NCBI RefSeq assembly: GCF_000241955.1
Contig: NC_016818.1
Location: 372,001 to 436,000, forward strand
Reading direction: 5' to 3'
From: Rahnella aquatilis CIP 78.65 = ATCC 33071
GTDB taxonomy: Bacteria; Pseudomonadota; Gammaproteobacteria; Enterobacterales; Enterobacteriaceae
Length of the DNA: 64,000 nucleotides
Positions 38,513-52,991 of this stretch are shown in pieces. Under the pieces are notes generated by a model. It was not told the DNA's origin, did not search any database, and saw only the letters and a list, made by a program, of their open reading frames with translations. How positions within the stretch are numbered: the stretch's first letter is position 1; each line of letters begins with the position of its first letter. Position numbers and translations under genes: made by a program.

Positions 38513-39055
38513 TTACTGTTCCTGTGAAAGATAGAGATCTTTCCATGTCACATAATTATTAGAAGAGTACGTCAGCCCGGCGAGTTCATCAGAAGTCAGC
38601 TCTCGGACCTGCTTAACAGGACTTCCTAAATAGAGATAGCCACTTTCGAGTGTCTTCCCTGGTGGAACCAGGCTACCGGCGCCAATCATGACATCGTCTT
38701 CGACGATAGCTCCGTCCAGCAATATTGACCCCATCCCGACCAGAACTCTGTTCCCGATCGTGCAACCATGCAGCATCGCCTTATGGCCGACGGTGACATC
38801 TTCCCCAATAATAAGAGGATGCCCCTCAGGATTCTGTCGCGACTGGTGGGTAACATGGAGCACACTTCCATCCTGCACGTTGGTCCGACAGCCTATAACC
38901 ACATTATTAACATCCCCACGTATGACGACCAGCGGCCAGATACTGACGTCATCGGCCAGATCCACATCGCCAATAACCACGCTTGAAGGATCCACCATCA
39001 CTCGTTCGCCCAATGTTGGTATTAATTCCTGATAAGAACGTAAAGCCTGAGACAT
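38513..39055 (-). CDS. yrdA: Gamma-carbonic-anhydrase-like protein YrdA
   Basis: This left-handed beta-helix trimer belongs to the gamma-class carbonic anhydrase/hexapeptide acyltransferase family. The ATG at 39055 gives 180 residues beginning MSQALRSYQELIP, close to E. coli YrdA; an upstream in-frame start would add 21 residues of non-family sequence. The histidine metal ligands are seen in LHVTH and VGHKAMLHG. Enzyme activity of this subgroup is not settled. It is divergent from the rrn operon. Confidence 0.93.
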   Translation of the reverse strand: MSQALRSYQELIPTLGERVMVDPSSVVIGDVDLADDVSIWPLVVIRGDVNNVVIGCRTNVQDGSVLHVTHQSRQNPEGHPLIIGEDVTVGHKAMLHGCTIGNRVLVGMGSILLDGAIVEDDVMIGAGSLVPPGKTLESGYLYLGSPVKQVRELTSDELAGLTYSSNNYVTWKDLYLSQEQ

Positions 39056-39218
39056 CTGAAGCACCCCAAAAGTGAGTTTTAATCTTGGCAATATAGTTCG
39101 GGTCGGGGGAAATACCAATTCTGGGGCGATTAGAACGACGTTAAAACCCGCGGATCGGCTGAGATCTCTGCGAAGGGCTCGAAAAATACGCAGTCGATCC
39201 TTTTATTGGAAAAAAGGC

Positions 39219-39246
39219 TTGTGCAAAAAATTCGGATCCCTATAAT
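39219..39246 (+). promoter_or_regulatory. rrn promoter P1
   Basis: TTGTGC (39219-39224) and TATAAT (39241-39246) are spaced by 16 bases, followed by the GC-rich discriminator GCCGCTCC, as expected for a ppGpp-sensitive rrn P1. Confidence 0.88.
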
Positions 39247-39338
39247 GCCGCTCCATCGACAGGGAACAACGTGAACAACATCACGAAGTGACCGGGTCGG
39301 AAAGATTAAAAACAGTGATGACCGGGTAAAATAAACGG

Positions 39339-39366
39339 TTGACACTGAATGAGGAAAGCGTAATAT
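39339..39366 (+). promoter_or_regulatory. rrn promoter P2
   Basis: A perfect -35 TTGACA (39339-39344) and TAATAT (39361-39366) with 16-base spacing lie 120 bases after P1. Confidence 0.85.
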
Positions 39367-39405
39367 ACGCCACCTCGAGTTAGCAAGCGAAAGCGCGTAA
39401 CTCAC

Positions 39406-39417
39406 TGCTCTTTAACA
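39406..39417 (+). promoter_or_regulatory. boxA antitermination site in the rrn leader
   Basis: TGCTCTTTAACA is a full boxA, the RNA site bound by NusB-NusE (S10) for rRNA antitermination. Confidence 0.9.
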
Positions 39418-39420
39418 ATT

Positions 39421-39439
39421 TATCAGACAATCTGTGTGG
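39421..39439 (+). other. 5' arm of the 16S RNase III processing stem
   Basis: These 19 bases (TATCAGACAATCTGTGTGG) are perfectly complementary to 41146-41164 beyond the 16S 3' end, forming the long stem that RNase III cuts. Confidence 0.88.
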
Positions 39440-39577
39440 GCACTCACAAGACGATATCAGCCACCTCGGTGGCAAAAAATATCAAGTCTTAGAGTGACCA
39501 AGCAGTAATTCATTTAGTTGAATTATTACGAAGTAATCTCTGAGCACCGCTTCACTTGTTGAAGCAAATCGAACTTT

Positions 39578-41120
<1,543 letters not shown>

Positions 41121-41145
41121 CCTCAAGATACGCATTGTGCAGTGT

Positions 41146-41164
41146 CCACACAGATTGTCTGATA
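41146..41164 (+). other. 3' arm of the 16S RNase III processing stem
   Basis: CCACACAGATTGTCTGATA is the perfect reverse complement of 39421-39439. Confidence 0.88.
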
Positions 41165-41191
41165 GAAAGTAACGAGCAGAAATACCTTAAT

Positions 41192-41268
<77 letters not shown>

Positions 41269-41401
41269 ATTCGTCCTCATGCTGCGTTGTCGTCACACTC
41301 GTTTGCGGTTGCAAACGTCGTATGAACTCCGCCTTGCCTGAGAACAAATTGGCTGACTCATCTTGCTGATGAGTGATTAAGGTATCTGTAAGTGACTGTA
41401 T

Positions 41402-41477
41402 GGGGCTATAGCTCAGCTGGGAGAGCGCCTGCCTTGCACGCAGGAGGTCAGCGGTTCGATCCCGCTTAGCTCCACCA
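41402..41477 (+). tRNA. alaT: tRNA-Ala (TGC)
   Basis: A 76-base cloverleaf beginning GGGGCTATAGCTC and ending CCA has anticodon TGC at 41435-41437. It is the second spacer tRNA. Confidence 0.97.
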
Positions 41478-41540
41478 TTACCGTACAGCCCCTAAATAAT
41501 ACTTCAGAGCGTATTGGAAACAGTATGCTGCGAAGTATTT

Positions 41541-41552
41541 TGCTCTTTAACA
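41541..41552 (+). promoter_or_regulatory. boxA antitermination site in the 16S-23S spacer
   Basis: A second TGCTCTTTAACA, identical to the leader boxA, lies between tRNA-Ala and 23S, where it renews antitermination. Confidence 0.88.
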
Positions 41553-41637
41553 ATCCGGAACAAGCTGAAAATTGAAAGTTTACAGCTGAACATCACTCTC
41601 CGTAGCAGTACTGAGTGGTGGATTAGTCTGTAACAGA

Positions 41638-41648
41638 GTCTCTCAAAT
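41638..41648 (+). other. 5' arm of the 23S processing stem
   Basis: GTCTCTCAAAT pairs perfectly with ATTTGAGAGAC at 44617-44627 on the other side of the 23S gene, forming the RNase III stem for 23S. Confidence 0.75.
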
Positions 41649-41686
41649 AATCGCAATGCGACGGTGGAAACACCTTCGGGTTGTGA

Positions 41687-44595
<2,909 letters not shown>

Positions 44596-44730
44596 ACAAC
44601 ACCGAAGGTGTTTTTGATTTGAGAGACAGACTCGAGAGAGTAGATTTTCAGCGAATTGTTCCGGTATTGGTTCGTATGGCGGCGTGTGATGAGAAATTAT
44701 GACACGACGCGGTATGAATGAAACAGAATT

Positions 44731-44850
44731 TGCCTGGCGGCAGTAGCGCGGTGGTCCCACCTGACCCCATGCCGAACTCAGAAGTGAAACGCCGTAGCGC
44801 CGATGGTAGTGTGGGGTCTCCCCATGCGAGAGTAGGGAACTGCCAGGCAT
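44731..44850 (+). rRNA. rrf: 5S ribosomal RNA, copy 1
   Basis: This 120-base gene begins TGCCTGGCGGCAGTAGCG and ends CTGCCAGGCAT. Position 13 is G, the usual base. Confidence 0.97.
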
Positions 44851-44898
44851 CAAATTAGTAAAGTTTACTCTTAAGTGAACTGTTATAAGAATAAGCGT

Positions 44899-44974
44899 GC
44901 TGATATGGCTCAGTTGGTAGAGCGCACCCTTGGTAAGGGTGAGGTCCCCAGTTCGACTCTGGGTATCAGCACCA
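44899..44974 (+). tRNA. thrV: tRNA-Thr (GGT)
   Basis: A 76-base cloverleaf beginning GCTGATATGGCTC and ending CACCA has anticodon GGT at 44932-44934. It lies between the two 5S genes, as in E. coli rrnD. Confidence 0.96.
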
Positions 44975-45008
44975 GTAATAAGCGTAGAGTTCGGTAAATT
45001 ACAGAATT

Positions 45009-45128
45009 TGCCTGGCGGCACTAGCGCGGTGGTCCCACCTGACCCCATGCCGAACTCAGAAGTGAAACGCCGTAGCGCCGATGGTAGTGTGGGGTCTCCC
45101 CATGCGAGAGTAGGGAACTGCCAGGCAT
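45009..45128 (+). rRNA. rrf: 5S ribosomal RNA, copy 2
   Basis: A second 120-base 5S gene differs from copy 1 only at position 13 (C at 45021 instead of G at 44743). The ten bases in front (ACAGAATTTG overlap) are also shared, so the copies arose by local duplication. Confidence 0.96.
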
Positions 45129-45133
45129 CAAAT

Positions 45134-45175
45134 AAGCCAAAAGCCCTGCACAATGTGCAGGGCTTTTGGCTTTTC
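45134..45175 (+). terminator. rrn operon terminator 1
   Basis: A long, near-perfect stem (AAGCCAAAAGCCCTGCACA with TGTGCAGGGCTTTTGGCTT) is followed by TTTTC, six bases after the last 5S gene. Confidence 0.92.
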
Positions 45176-45217
45176 TGCGTCGAATGTATTTGTGATTAAA
45201 CACGTAATATTCAAACT

Positions 45218-45250
45218 AAAGGCCATCCCTCTGGATGGCCTTTTCTTTTA
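45218..45250. terminator. rrn/actP convergent terminator 2
   Basis: AAAGGCCATCC pairs with GGATGGCCTTT with flanking A and T runs, so it can end transcription from both the rrn operon and actP. Confidence 0.88.
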
Positions 45251-45263
45251 TGCACGCGATATA

Positions 45264-46931
45264 TCAGTGATTTGAGCTTTGGGAAATCCCGATCCCTGTT
45301 TGTGACCGTACAAACTGAGGATAGAAGCGTTCCCTTTCTTTCTGTCCTTCAAGTGAGTTGTCTGTAATCGAGAAGAACCAGGTGCCCACAAAAGCAACAA
45401 TCATTGAGAACAGCGCAGGGTATTCGTAAGGATATATCGGCTTGGCATGCCCTAAGATCTGGACCCAGATAGTTGGCCCGAGGATCATTAATATGACTGC
45501 TGTAAGCAATCCGAGCCACCCACCTACCATTGCCCCGCGCGTTGTCAGTTTAGACCAGTACATCGAGAGCAGAATGATGGGGAAATTGCAGCTGGCAGCA
45601 ATGGAGAACGCTAATCCTACCATGAAGGCAATATTCTGTTTTTCAAAAAGAATACCCAACGCGATGGCAACGATACCAAGGAGGATAACGGTGATCTTTG
45701 AAACCCTTAACTCATCTCGTTCTGTCGCTTTGCCGTCTTTGATGACGCTGGCATACAGATCGTGAGATACCGCTGAAGCTCCTGCCAACGTTAGGCCAGC
45801 AACAACTGCTAAGATTGTTGCGAAAGCCACGGCAGAGATAAAACCGAGGAAGAAGCTCCCACCAACTGCATCCGCTAAATGCACAGCGGCCATATTATTA
45901 CCGCCGAGTAAGATGCCGCTGGCATCTTTAAACGCCGGGTTTGAGCTGACAAGAACGATAGCACCGAAACCGATAATGAAGGTCAAAATGTAGAAGTAGC
46001 CAATAAAGCCGGTGGCGTAGAACACGCTTTTTCGGGCTTCTTTGGCATCATTAACGGTGAAGAAACGCATCAGGATATGCGGTAAACCTGCTGTACCGAA
46101 CATCAGTGCGAGTCCCAGAGAAAGCGCTGATATTGGGTCTGAAACTAATCCTCCCGGGCTCATGATCGCAATCCCTTTAGAATGCACTGCAACGGCCTGA
46201 GTAAAGAGTGTATTGAAGTTGAAGCCGACGGATCTCATGACCATAATCGCCATGAATGTCGCGCCAGCCAGCAGCAGTATAGCTTTGATGATTTGCACCC
46301 AGGTCGTTGCCAGCATCCCGCCAAACAACACGTAGAGCACCATCAGGATCCCAACCAGGATCACTGCGACATGATAGTTAAGCCCAAACAATAGCTGGAT
46401 TAACTTACCGGCACCGACCATTTGTGCGATCAGATAAAGTGCGACGACCACCAGTGAACCGCAGGCTGAAAGCAGCCGGATTGGTTTTTGTTTCAACCGG
46501 TACGATGCGACATCTGCGAAGGTATATTTCCCCAAATTACGCAGGCGTTCGGCAATCAGGAACAAAATGATTGGCCAGCCGATCAGGAAACCGATGGAAT
46601 AAATCAGGCCGTCATAACCGGATGTATAAACCAGTGCGGAGATACCCAGGAAAGAAGCGGCAGACATGAAATCGCCGGCAATTGCCAGACCGTTTTGCAG
46701 GCCTGTAATACGGCCGCCAGCGGTGTAGTAGTCCTGGCGGGAGCGGGTACGCTTTGCTGCCCAATAGGTGATATATAAGGTCGCGCCAACAAACAGCACG
46801 AACATTACGATAGCTTCAATGTTAAGAGGCTGACGATTGACTTCCCCGGCGATGCCTTCCGCAGCAAACAAACTGAACGGGAAGGCGAGGGATAACATCA
46901 GTAAAGAAAGAGAGCCGCGACGTGCGATCAT
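45264..46931 (-). CDS. actP: Acetate/glycolate:cation symporter ActP
   Basis: ActP takes up acetate with sodium in the inner membrane. The 555-residue protein has a cleavable-looking N terminus (ending LFAA) and about thirteen membrane helices of the sodium:solute symporter family, with the family segment around [17 protein letters not shown] [16 protein letters not shown]. It is slightly longer than E. coli ActP (549). It overlaps yjcH by four bases and belongs to the acs-yjcH-actP operon. Confidence 0.95.
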   Translation of the reverse strand: MIARRGSLSLLMLSLAFPFSLFAAEGIAGEVNRQPLNIEAIVMFVLFVGATLYITYWAAKRTRSRQDYYTAGGRITGLQNGLAIAGDFMSAASFLGISALVYTSGYDGLIYSIGFLIGWPIILFLIAERLRNLGKYTFADVASYRLKQKPIRLLSACGSLVVVALYLIAQMVGAGKLIQLLFGLNYHVAVILVGILMVLYVLFGGMLATTWVQIIKAILLLAGATFMAIMVMRSVGFNFNTLFTQAVAVHSKGIAIMSPGGLVSDPISALSLGLALMFGTAGLPHILMRFFTVNDAKEARKSVFYATGFIGYFYILTFIIGFGAIVLVSSNPAFKDASGILLGGNNMAAVHLADAVGGSFFLGFISAVAFATILAVVAGLTLAGASAVSHDLYASVIKDGKATERDELRVSKITVILLGIVAIALGILFEKQNIAFMVGLAFSIAASCNFPIILLSMYWSKLTTRGAMVGGWLGLLTAVILMILGPTIWVQILGHAKPIYPYEYPALFSMIVAFVGTWFFSITDNSLEGQKERERFYPQFVRSQTGIGISQSSNH

Positions 46932-47239
46932 GGCTTCACCTCGCGGATAATATCTGCCGTCAGGCGGTCAAATTCGCCATTTGCACGAACGACATAAATC
47001 CCTGTCAGCACGAATGAAATAACGATCAGCCCCACGCCCACGGGAATACCGCGGGTAATGGTGGCTCCGTCATAAAGAGGTGTTCCCAGCCACTGCGGAA
47101 CGAACGCAATCAGTAAAATGAAAGCGACATACAGAACCAGCGTGATGCCTGACAGCAGCCAGGCAAAACGACTGCGTTTTTGCACCAGTTCCCTGAAGCG
47201 CGGATTACTTACAACTCTCTGATAAATGAGATCATTCAT
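46928..47239 (-). CDS. yjcH: DUF485 membrane protein YjcH
   Basis: This small inner-membrane protein of 103 residues has two membrane helices (about 25-47 and 62-84). Its partner gene is actP throughout the enterobacteria. Its role in acetate uptake is not defined. It overlaps actP by four bases and lies 55 bases after acs. Confidence 0.93.
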   Translation of the reverse strand: MNDLIYQRVVSNPRFRELVQKRSRFAWLLSGITLVLYVAFILLIAFVPQWLGTPLYDGATITRGIPVGVGLIVISFVLTGIYVVRANGEFDRLTADIIREVKP

Positions 47240-47294
47240 CTCAGTGACTCCTGTGAGGCATTGATAGAGTTCACCGCGCCAGGGCGGTGAAAAA

Positions 47295-49256
47295 TTACGA
47301 CGGCACTTTCATTGATTGTTTTTCTTCCAGCAATTTATCGACTACGCCCGGATCCGCCAGCGTAGAGGTATCTCCCAGATTGCTTGTGTCGCCGGCTGCA
47401 ATTTTGCGCAGAATGCGACGCATAATTTTGCCGGAACGGGTTTTTGGCAACGAATCTGTCCAGTGAAGAATGTCAGGCGTGGCAATGGACCCTATCTCTT
47501 TACGCACCCAGTTGCGTACTTCGGTATAGAGTTCCGGTGACGGTTCTTCGCCGTGATTCAATGTGATGTAGGCGTAAATAGCCTGACCTTTAATGTTATG
47601 CGGAATCCCCACAACGGCGGCTTCTGCAATTTTGGGGTGAGAAACTAATGCTGATTCAATTTCAGCCGTCCCAAGACGATGCCCGGAAATATTGAGCACG
47701 TCATCAACGCGGCCGGTAATCCAGTAATAACCGTCTTCATCACGACGGGCACCGTCACCGCTAAAGTACATATTTTTAAACGTAGAGAAATAGGTCTGCT
47801 CGAAACGTTCATGATCGCCAAACAGAGTACGTGCCTGACCTGGCCATGAATCGGTGATCACCAGATTGCCTTCACATGCGCCTTCCTGAGGAACGCCTTC
47901 GTTATCTACCAGAGCAGGCTGAACACCGAAGAACGGACGTGTTGCCGACCCTGCTTTGAGCTCAGTGGCACCCGGCAGCGGGGTTATCATGAAACCGCCG
48001 GTTTCTGTTTGCCACCAGGTGTCGACGATCGGGCATTGGCTGTTACCGATAGTTTTGTAGTACCACTCCCAGGCTTCCGGGTTAATCGGTTCGCCAACCG
48101 ACCCCATGATCCGCAGTGACGCACGGCTGGTGCCTTCAATAGCTTTATCCCCTTCAGCCATCAGTGCGCGGATCGCCGTAGGCGCGGTATACAGGATATT
48201 CACCTTATGCTTATCAATAACCTGTGCCATACGGGCTGGTGTCGGATAATTTGGCACACCCTCAAACATCAGGCTGATGGCTCCGCATGCCAGCGGGCCG
48301 TAGAGCAAATAGCTATGGCCCGTTACCCAGCCAACATCGGCCGTGCACCAGTAGATATCGCCATCATGGTAGTCAAAGGTATATTTGAACGTCAGGGCCG
48401 CGTAGACCAGATAACCGCCCGTGGTATGCAATACACCTTTCGGTTTACCCGTGGAGCCTGAGGTATAAAGGATAAAAAGCGGATCTTCTGCTTTCATTTC
48501 TTCGGGCGGGCAATCTGCAGAAACCCCTTCAATCGCATCATGCCACCAGATGTCACGGCCCTCTTTCCATTCCCCTTGTTTGCCAGTGCGTTTGAAAATG
48601 ATGGAATGCGTGATGCTGGTGACCGCCGGGTTTTTCAGCGCATCATCCACATTTTGTTTCAGCGGAATGGTACGCCCGGCACGCAGCCCTTCGTCGGCGG
48701 TAATCACCAGTTTGGCATTGGAATCGACAATGCGACCGGCCACAGCTTCCGGGGAGAAACCGGCGAAGATAACGGAATGTACTGCGCCGATACGGGCACA
48801 GGCCAGCATCGCGACAGCCGCTTCCGGCACCATGGGCATGTAAATGGCGACAACATCCCCTTTTTTAACGCCCAAACCTTTTAAGACATTGGCGAACTGA
48901 CAAACATCATGATGAAGTTGTTTGTAGGTGACGTATTTATTTTCAGCTTTCGGGTCATCGCCTTCCCAAACCAGCGCGGTCTGATCGCCTTTGTCAGTTA
49001 AATGACGATCCAAACAGTTGGCCGCAAGATTCAGAGTGCCATCCTCAAACCAGCGAATATCGACATTCCCCGGCGCAAATGAAGTGTTTTTCACTTTTGT
49101 GAAAGGTTTAATCCAGTCGAGCACTTTGGCCTGTTCACCCCAAAATGCGTCAGGATCTTCGACAGACTGTTGATAATACTGCTGATATTTCTCAGGTGTG
49201 ATCAGGGTTCGTTCTGCCACCGAGGCAGGAATAGGGTGCTTATAAACATGGCTCAT
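47295..49256 (-). CDS. acs: Acetyl-CoA synthetase
   Basis: Acs activates acetate to acetyl-CoA with ATP through an acetyl-AMP step, the high-affinity route for scavenging acetate. The 653-residue protein has the adenylation motif [19 protein letters not shown], the hinge region [13 protein letters not shown] and the C-terminal [11 protein letters not shown], whose lysine is the site of regulatory acetylation. It leads the acs-yjcH-actP operon. In E. coli this operon is CRP-dependent; no clear CRP site was found upstream here. Confidence 0.97.
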   Translation of the reverse strand: MSHVYKHPIPASVAERTLITPEKYQQYYQQSVEDPDAFWGEQAKVLDWIKPFTKVKNTSFAPGNVDIRWFEDGTLNLAANCLDRHLTDKGDQTALVWEGDDPKAENKYVTYKQLHHDVCQFANVLKGLGVKKGDVVAIYMPMVPEAAVAMLACARIGAVHSVIFAGFSPEAVAGRIVDSNAKLVITADEGLRAGRTIPLKQNVDDALKNPAVTSITHSIIFKRTGKQGEWKEGRDIWWHDAIEGVSADCPPEEMKAEDPLFILYTSGSTGKPKGVLHTTGGYLVYAALTFKYTFDYHDGDIYWCTADVGWVTGHSYLLYGPLACGAISLMFEGVPNYPTPARMAQVIDKHKVNILYTAPTAIRALMAEGDKAIEGTSRASLRIMGSVGEPINPEAWEWYYKTIGNSQCPIVDTWWQTETGGFMITPLPGATELKAGSATRPFFGVQPALVDNEGVPQEGACEGNLVITDSWPGQARTLFGDHERFEQTYFSTFKNMYFSGDGARRDEDGYYWITGRVDDVLNISGHRLGTAEIESALVSHPKIAEAAVVGIPHNIKGQAIYAYITLNHGEEPSPELYTEVRNWVRKEIGSIATPDILHWTDSLPKTRSGKIMRRILRKIAAGDTSNLGDTSTLADPGVVDKLLEEKQSMKVPS

Positions 49257-49762
49257 GGTTTTTCTCCTTTAATTTGTTAATGATATGTCAATCAAAGGTT
49301 AAGTGTAGTTTGCGGTATGGCTTTGTTTGTTTTCTGGGGGGCAGATCACGCAAGCGGAGAAAAAACAGCGGGATATATTCATTTTTCATGCGGAGCAGTC
49401 CACATAAGTTCAGGAGGGAGGAGGAAAGCGAGAAAGTTAAAAATCATGATTTTTAATGTAATTAATTGGTTAAAGAAAGCTTAATTCAAGATGAGGTGCG
49501 GGGATTTTCTTATCTATTGCGGAACATTTAATATCAAATATTTTAACCTCTGAGTTAATTTACTTTCATAAATCTCAGGTTTAAAGATTAATCTGAGAGT
49601 AAAACTCTTAATATTTGCAATTAGCAAATTATTATAACGTTAAATTAAAAATATCAGTATATTGATCTGGTAAGAGAGGGGTGCTCTCTTCGGTACAGCG
49701 AAAAATATCGCTTAATAGCTGTTTAATGCTTAATAGCTACCGTTAAATCTCAAGGACTCATT
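49257..49762. promoter_or_regulatory. Divergent acs/fimbrial intergenic region
   Basis: About 500 bases without a gene lie between divergent acs and the fimbrial operon. The acs-proximal third has mixed composition. From about 49440 to 49760 it is strongly AT-rich. A 7-bp hairpin AAGAGAG/CTCTCTT lies at 49672-49690, and an 11-base direct repeat GCTTAATAGCT at 49710-49720 and 49728-49738 precedes the fimbrial start by 25 bases. No invertible element ends were seen. Confidence 0.6.
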
Positions 49763-50341
49763 ATGTTTAACGCCAAAAAAAAGACACTGATTATTGCTTT
49801 ATCTGCCTTTATTTCTGCATCGGCTTTTGCGGATGATACAACTCCTCCGACAGGAGCCGATCAGGGTTCAGGCCGTATTCATTTCACCGGGACGGTGATT
49901 AATGCACCTTGCTCAATTGCGGCGGGTGATGAAGACATTAATGTAAACATGGGGCAGGTCGCGAATAAGGTGCTCGAAAGCGGCAATAAATACTCTCAGA
50001 ACGTGAACTACACCATTCATTTACAAGACTGCGATCTGACCGCACAGACTGCGGGCACTGTTGAATATCCGGCGATGTCCAAAGTCGCCGTTTCTTTTGC
50101 CGGTACGCCTGACAGCAGTGCCGCAGAACTGCTGGCCAACACCGGCAGCGCGAAAGGCGCAGGCATCCGCCTGATTGACGCCAACGGCGATCTGCTCAAA
50201 GTGGGTGACACTTCCAAAGATATCAATCTGGTCACTGGCAATAATGAGCTGGTATTCGCCGCACGCGTGGAAGCCAACTCTCAGCCTGTATCAACCGGTA
50301 CTATCGTTTCTCAGGCGACTTACGCCCTGAACTATAAATAA
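49763..50341 (+). CDS. Chaperone-usher fimbrial major subunit
   Basis: This 192-residue protein is exported through a signal peptide (about 1-23, ending SAFA) and belongs to the FimA/PapA pilin family. It has the typical pilin disulfide pair (NAPCSI and LQDCDL) and a C-terminal beta strand ending TYALNYK for chaperone binding. AAGGAC lies six bases before the ATG. As first gene of the operon with a gap and hairpin-poor spacer before the usher, it is the likely main shaft subunit. Confidence 0.92.
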   Translation: MFNAKKKTLIIALSAFISASAFADDTTPPTGADQGSGRIHFTGTVINAPCSIAAGDEDINVNMGQVANKVLESGNKYSQNVNYTIHLQDCDLTAQTAGTVEYPAMSKVAVSFAGTPDSSAAELLANTGSAKGAGIRLIDANGDLLKVGDTSKDINLVTGNNELVFAARVEANSQPVSTGTIVSQATYALNYK

Positions 50342-50442
50342 ATATCGCTGCTATTTAGGGGAGTTTTCTCCCCTTTATTTTTCGGCCGTGCCAGCGCCGG
50401 GGATTGGTGTGGATTACTATTTTAGTAAGAAGTGATTTTATT

Positions 50443-52944
50443 ATGTCGTTAGCGATGAATAGAACATCGGCTGAAATAAAAAATGCTCTATGGTTTATTT
50501 TCCTTCTGTCGGGATGCTTTATTTCAGTCAGAAGCTTCGCAGTGGAATTTAACGTTAACTTCATTGATTCTGCCGATCGCAATAACGTCGATCTGTCACG
50601 ATTTCAGGTGGCCGATTATATCGCGCCCGGCGAATACCTGCTGGATGTGGTGCTCAATGGCCGTACGCTCGGCGAACAGAGCGTGATTCACTATATTCCC
50701 ACTGCAGATAAAAAAAACAGCCGCCTGTGTTTACCGCCCGCACTGGTTGATAAATTCGATCTCACCAAAGACGCACGCGAAAAGCTGACTCTGTGGCATC
50801 ACGGCGAATGCACGTCTCTCGATCAGCAGCAGGAAGTCACTGCACGTTACGATCAGGCAAAACAAACGCTGAACATCAGCATTCCGCAGGCCTGGCTAAT
50901 CTTTCACGACCAAAACTGGGTGCCACCTTCGCAGTGGGACGATGGCGTCAACGGCGCATTGCTCGATTACAATCTGCTCGGCAGCAAATACATGCCGCAG
51001 TCCGGCGACAGCACCACCAGTTTCAGCAGTTATGGCACCACCGGTTTTAACGTCGGGGCGTGGCGCGCCCGTGCCGATTATCAGTATTCTTCGTCGCGCA
51101 CATCGGGCATGCCAGCCAGTGACAAATTCACCTGGACGCAGACCTATTTGTACCGCGCGCTGCCTTCTGTTGGCGCACGTCTGACTGGCGGGCAGACTTA
51201 TTTCAGCTCCGATATTTTCGATTCATTTCGCTTTCTCGGCGTCTCGCTGAACAGCGATCAGCGCATGTTGCCGCCGTCACTGCGCGGGTATGCGCCGCAG
51301 GTCACCGGCATCGCCAAAACTAACGCTAAAGTGAGCATCAGTCAGAACGGACGGGTGATTTATCAGACCAATGTGTCACCGGGTCCCTTTGTGGTTCAGG
51401 ATCTGACCGAAGCGGTACAGGGTGCGCTGGACGTCAAAATCGAAGAAGAAAATGGCAGCGTGACGACTTATCAGGTGACCACCGCAACCATTCCGTTTCT
51501 GACCCGAAAAGGCCAGGTACGTTTCAAAACCGCCATGGGTAAACCGACCACCGGTAGCAGCAATCACGTCTTGCAGCCGGGTTTTTACAGCGGGGAAATG
51601 TCCTGGGGGGCGCTGAATGATTTCTCGCTTTACGGCGGTCTGATCACCACCACCGGTAACTATCAGGCGCAGGCCATCGGCGTCGGGCAAAACCTGCAAA
51701 AACTCGGTGCCGTATCTTTTGATGTCACGCGCTCCTCGGCGACCGTGCCGGTGGCAGGGAAACAAACCGGACTGAGTTACCGCGCCAACTATTCCAAGCG
51801 GTTTGACTCGACCGGCAGTCAGATTACGTTTGCCGGATACCGCTTCTCGGAAAAAACGTTTATGTCGTTCAGCCAGTATCTCGACAAGGTGAATGGTGAC
51901 GGCTATTCCCGCGATGATAAACAAACTTACACCGTGACAGCCAATCAGTATCTGCCATGGCCCGCAATTACGCTTTATCTCTCGGCGACGCACAAGGTCT
52001 ACTGGAATGAGAGTGCGAGTAATAATTACAGCGTATCGGTCAGCAAGATTTTTGATATCGGCCGCTTTACCGGCATCTCAGCCACCTTTTCCGCCAGCAA
52101 GCTGAATTACCGTGATACCGATGAGAACCAGATGTTTCTGTCGCTCAGTTTGCCCCTGTCGTCAGGGCAGCAAATCAGTTACGACGCCCAGCAGGATTCG
52201 CAAAGTGGTTTCTCGCAAACGGCGTCGTATTACAACAGCCAGGATCCGAACAATAGCTGGCGTGTGGGTGCGGGCGGGAGCAGCCCGGATCTGCAAAAAG
52301 GCAACGGCGTGTTCCGCGCCAACTACCAGCACATGTCGCCGTACGGTCAGCTTGGCGCGAACGGCAGCGTGAAAAATAACGATTACCGCTCGGTGAACGC
52401 CAACTGGTACGGCTCGTTTACCGCAACGGCGGCGGGTGCAGCATTGCATCAGAGCAGCGCCGGCAGCGAGCCACGCATGATGGTATCAACCGGCGTGAAA
52501 GGCATTCCGATCAGCGATGGCGCGTCAGTGACCAATGATTACGGCATTGCCGTGGTGAACGGCGTATCCAGCTACCAGACCTCCGATATCCGCGTTGATG
52601 TGAATAATTTGCCGGACGACGTGGAAGTTTACAGCTCGGTGGTCAGCAAAACCCTGACGGAAGGTGCAATAGGCTTTCGCAAAATCCGCGCCATTAAGGG
52701 CGAACGCCTGATGGCGGTAATACGTCTCGCCGATGGCAGCCACCCGCCGCTGGGCGCTGCCGTTACGGACAACAGTTCCGGGTTTGAGGCGGGCCTGATT
52801 GGCGACGGTGGTCTGGCGTATCTGGCCGGAGTCTCCGGTGAGAAATCCCTTACCGTCCGCTGGGGAGACGGACAGCAATGTCAGATCCAGGTGCCACCGC
52901 AGCCCGTGACATATTCAGGGCAGGTATTGCTGCCTTGCACCTAA
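50443..52944 (+). CDS. Fimbrial outer-membrane usher
   Basis: The usher is a 24-stranded outer-membrane pore that receives chaperone-subunit complexes and assembles the fibre. From the ATG at 50443 it has 833 residues with a signal peptide (ending RSFA) and the mature start VEFNVNFID, then an N-terminal periplasmic domain, barrel, plug and C-terminal domains. A cysteine pair at the very C terminus (QQCQIQ, LLPCT) is present. A second ATG at 50455 is also possible. Usher before chaperone is the order seen in pap- and mrp-type operons. Confidence 0.93.
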   Translation: MSLAMNRTSAEIKNALWFIFLLSGCFISVRSFAVEFNVNFIDSADRNNVDLSRFQVADYIAPGEYLLDVVLNGRTLGEQSVIHYIPTADKKNSRLCLPPALVDKFDLTKDAREKLTLWHHGECTSLDQQQEVTARYDQAKQTLNISIPQAWLIFHDQNWVPPSQWDDGVNGALLDYNLLGSKYMPQSGDSTTSFSSYGTTGFNVGAWRARADYQYSSSRTSGMPASDKFTWTQTYLYRALPSVGARLTGGQTYFSSDIFDSFRFLGVSLNSDQRMLPPSLRGYAPQVTGIAKTNAKVSISQNGRVIYQTNVSPGPFVVQDLTEAVQGALDVKIEEENGSVTTYQVTTATIPFLTRKGQVRFKTAMGKPTTGSSNHVLQPGFYSGEMSWGALNDFSLYGGLITTTGNYQAQAIGVGQNLQKLGAVSFDVTRSSATVPVAGKQTGLSYRANYSKRFDSTGSQITFAGYRFSEKTFMSFSQYLDKVNGDGYSRDDKQTYTVTANQYLPWPAITLYLSATHKVYWNESASNNYSVSVSKIFDIGRFTGISATFSASKLNYRDTDENQMFLSLSLPLSSGQQISYDAQQDSQSGFSQTASYYNSQDPNNSWRVGAGGSSPDLQKGNGVFRANYQHMSPYGQLGANGSVKNNDYRSVNANWYGSFTATAAGAALHQSSAGSEPRMMVSTGVKGIPISDGASVTNDYGIAVVNGVSSYQTSDIRVDVNNLPDDVEVYSSVVSKTLTEGAIGFRKIRAIKGERLMAVIRLADGSHPPLGAAVTDNSSGFEAGLIGDGGLAYLAGVSGEKSLTVRWGDGQQCQIQVPPQPVTYSGQVLLPCT

Positions 52945-52991
52945 TAATTAAAAACGATTTCACCAAAACAGATCATGAAAGGAATAACCCG

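Larger units (their letters stand above)
39056..39577 (+). promoter_or_regulatory. rrn upstream region: UP sequences, promoters and leader
   Basis: This stretch of about 520 bases between yrdA and the 16S gene holds no coding region. It contains two tandem promoters, a boxA antitermination site and the 5' arm of the 16S processing stem, described separately. The AT-rich bases 39195-39218 in front of P1 could act as an UP element. Confidence 0.85.

Noticed and set aside
48540..48884. Plus-strand frame of 114 codons inside acs
   Set aside because: It is antisense to the acs coding sequence, which has full-length conserved motifs in this stretch.
49440..49762. Possible invertible promoter element before the fimbrial operon
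   Set aside because: No pair of long inverted repeats and no recombinase gene is seen. Only short direct repeats and a small hairpin are present.
51376..51993. Minus-strand 205-codon frame inside the usher gene
   Set aside because: It is antisense to a well-supported usher, without a ribosome site or recognisable domain.
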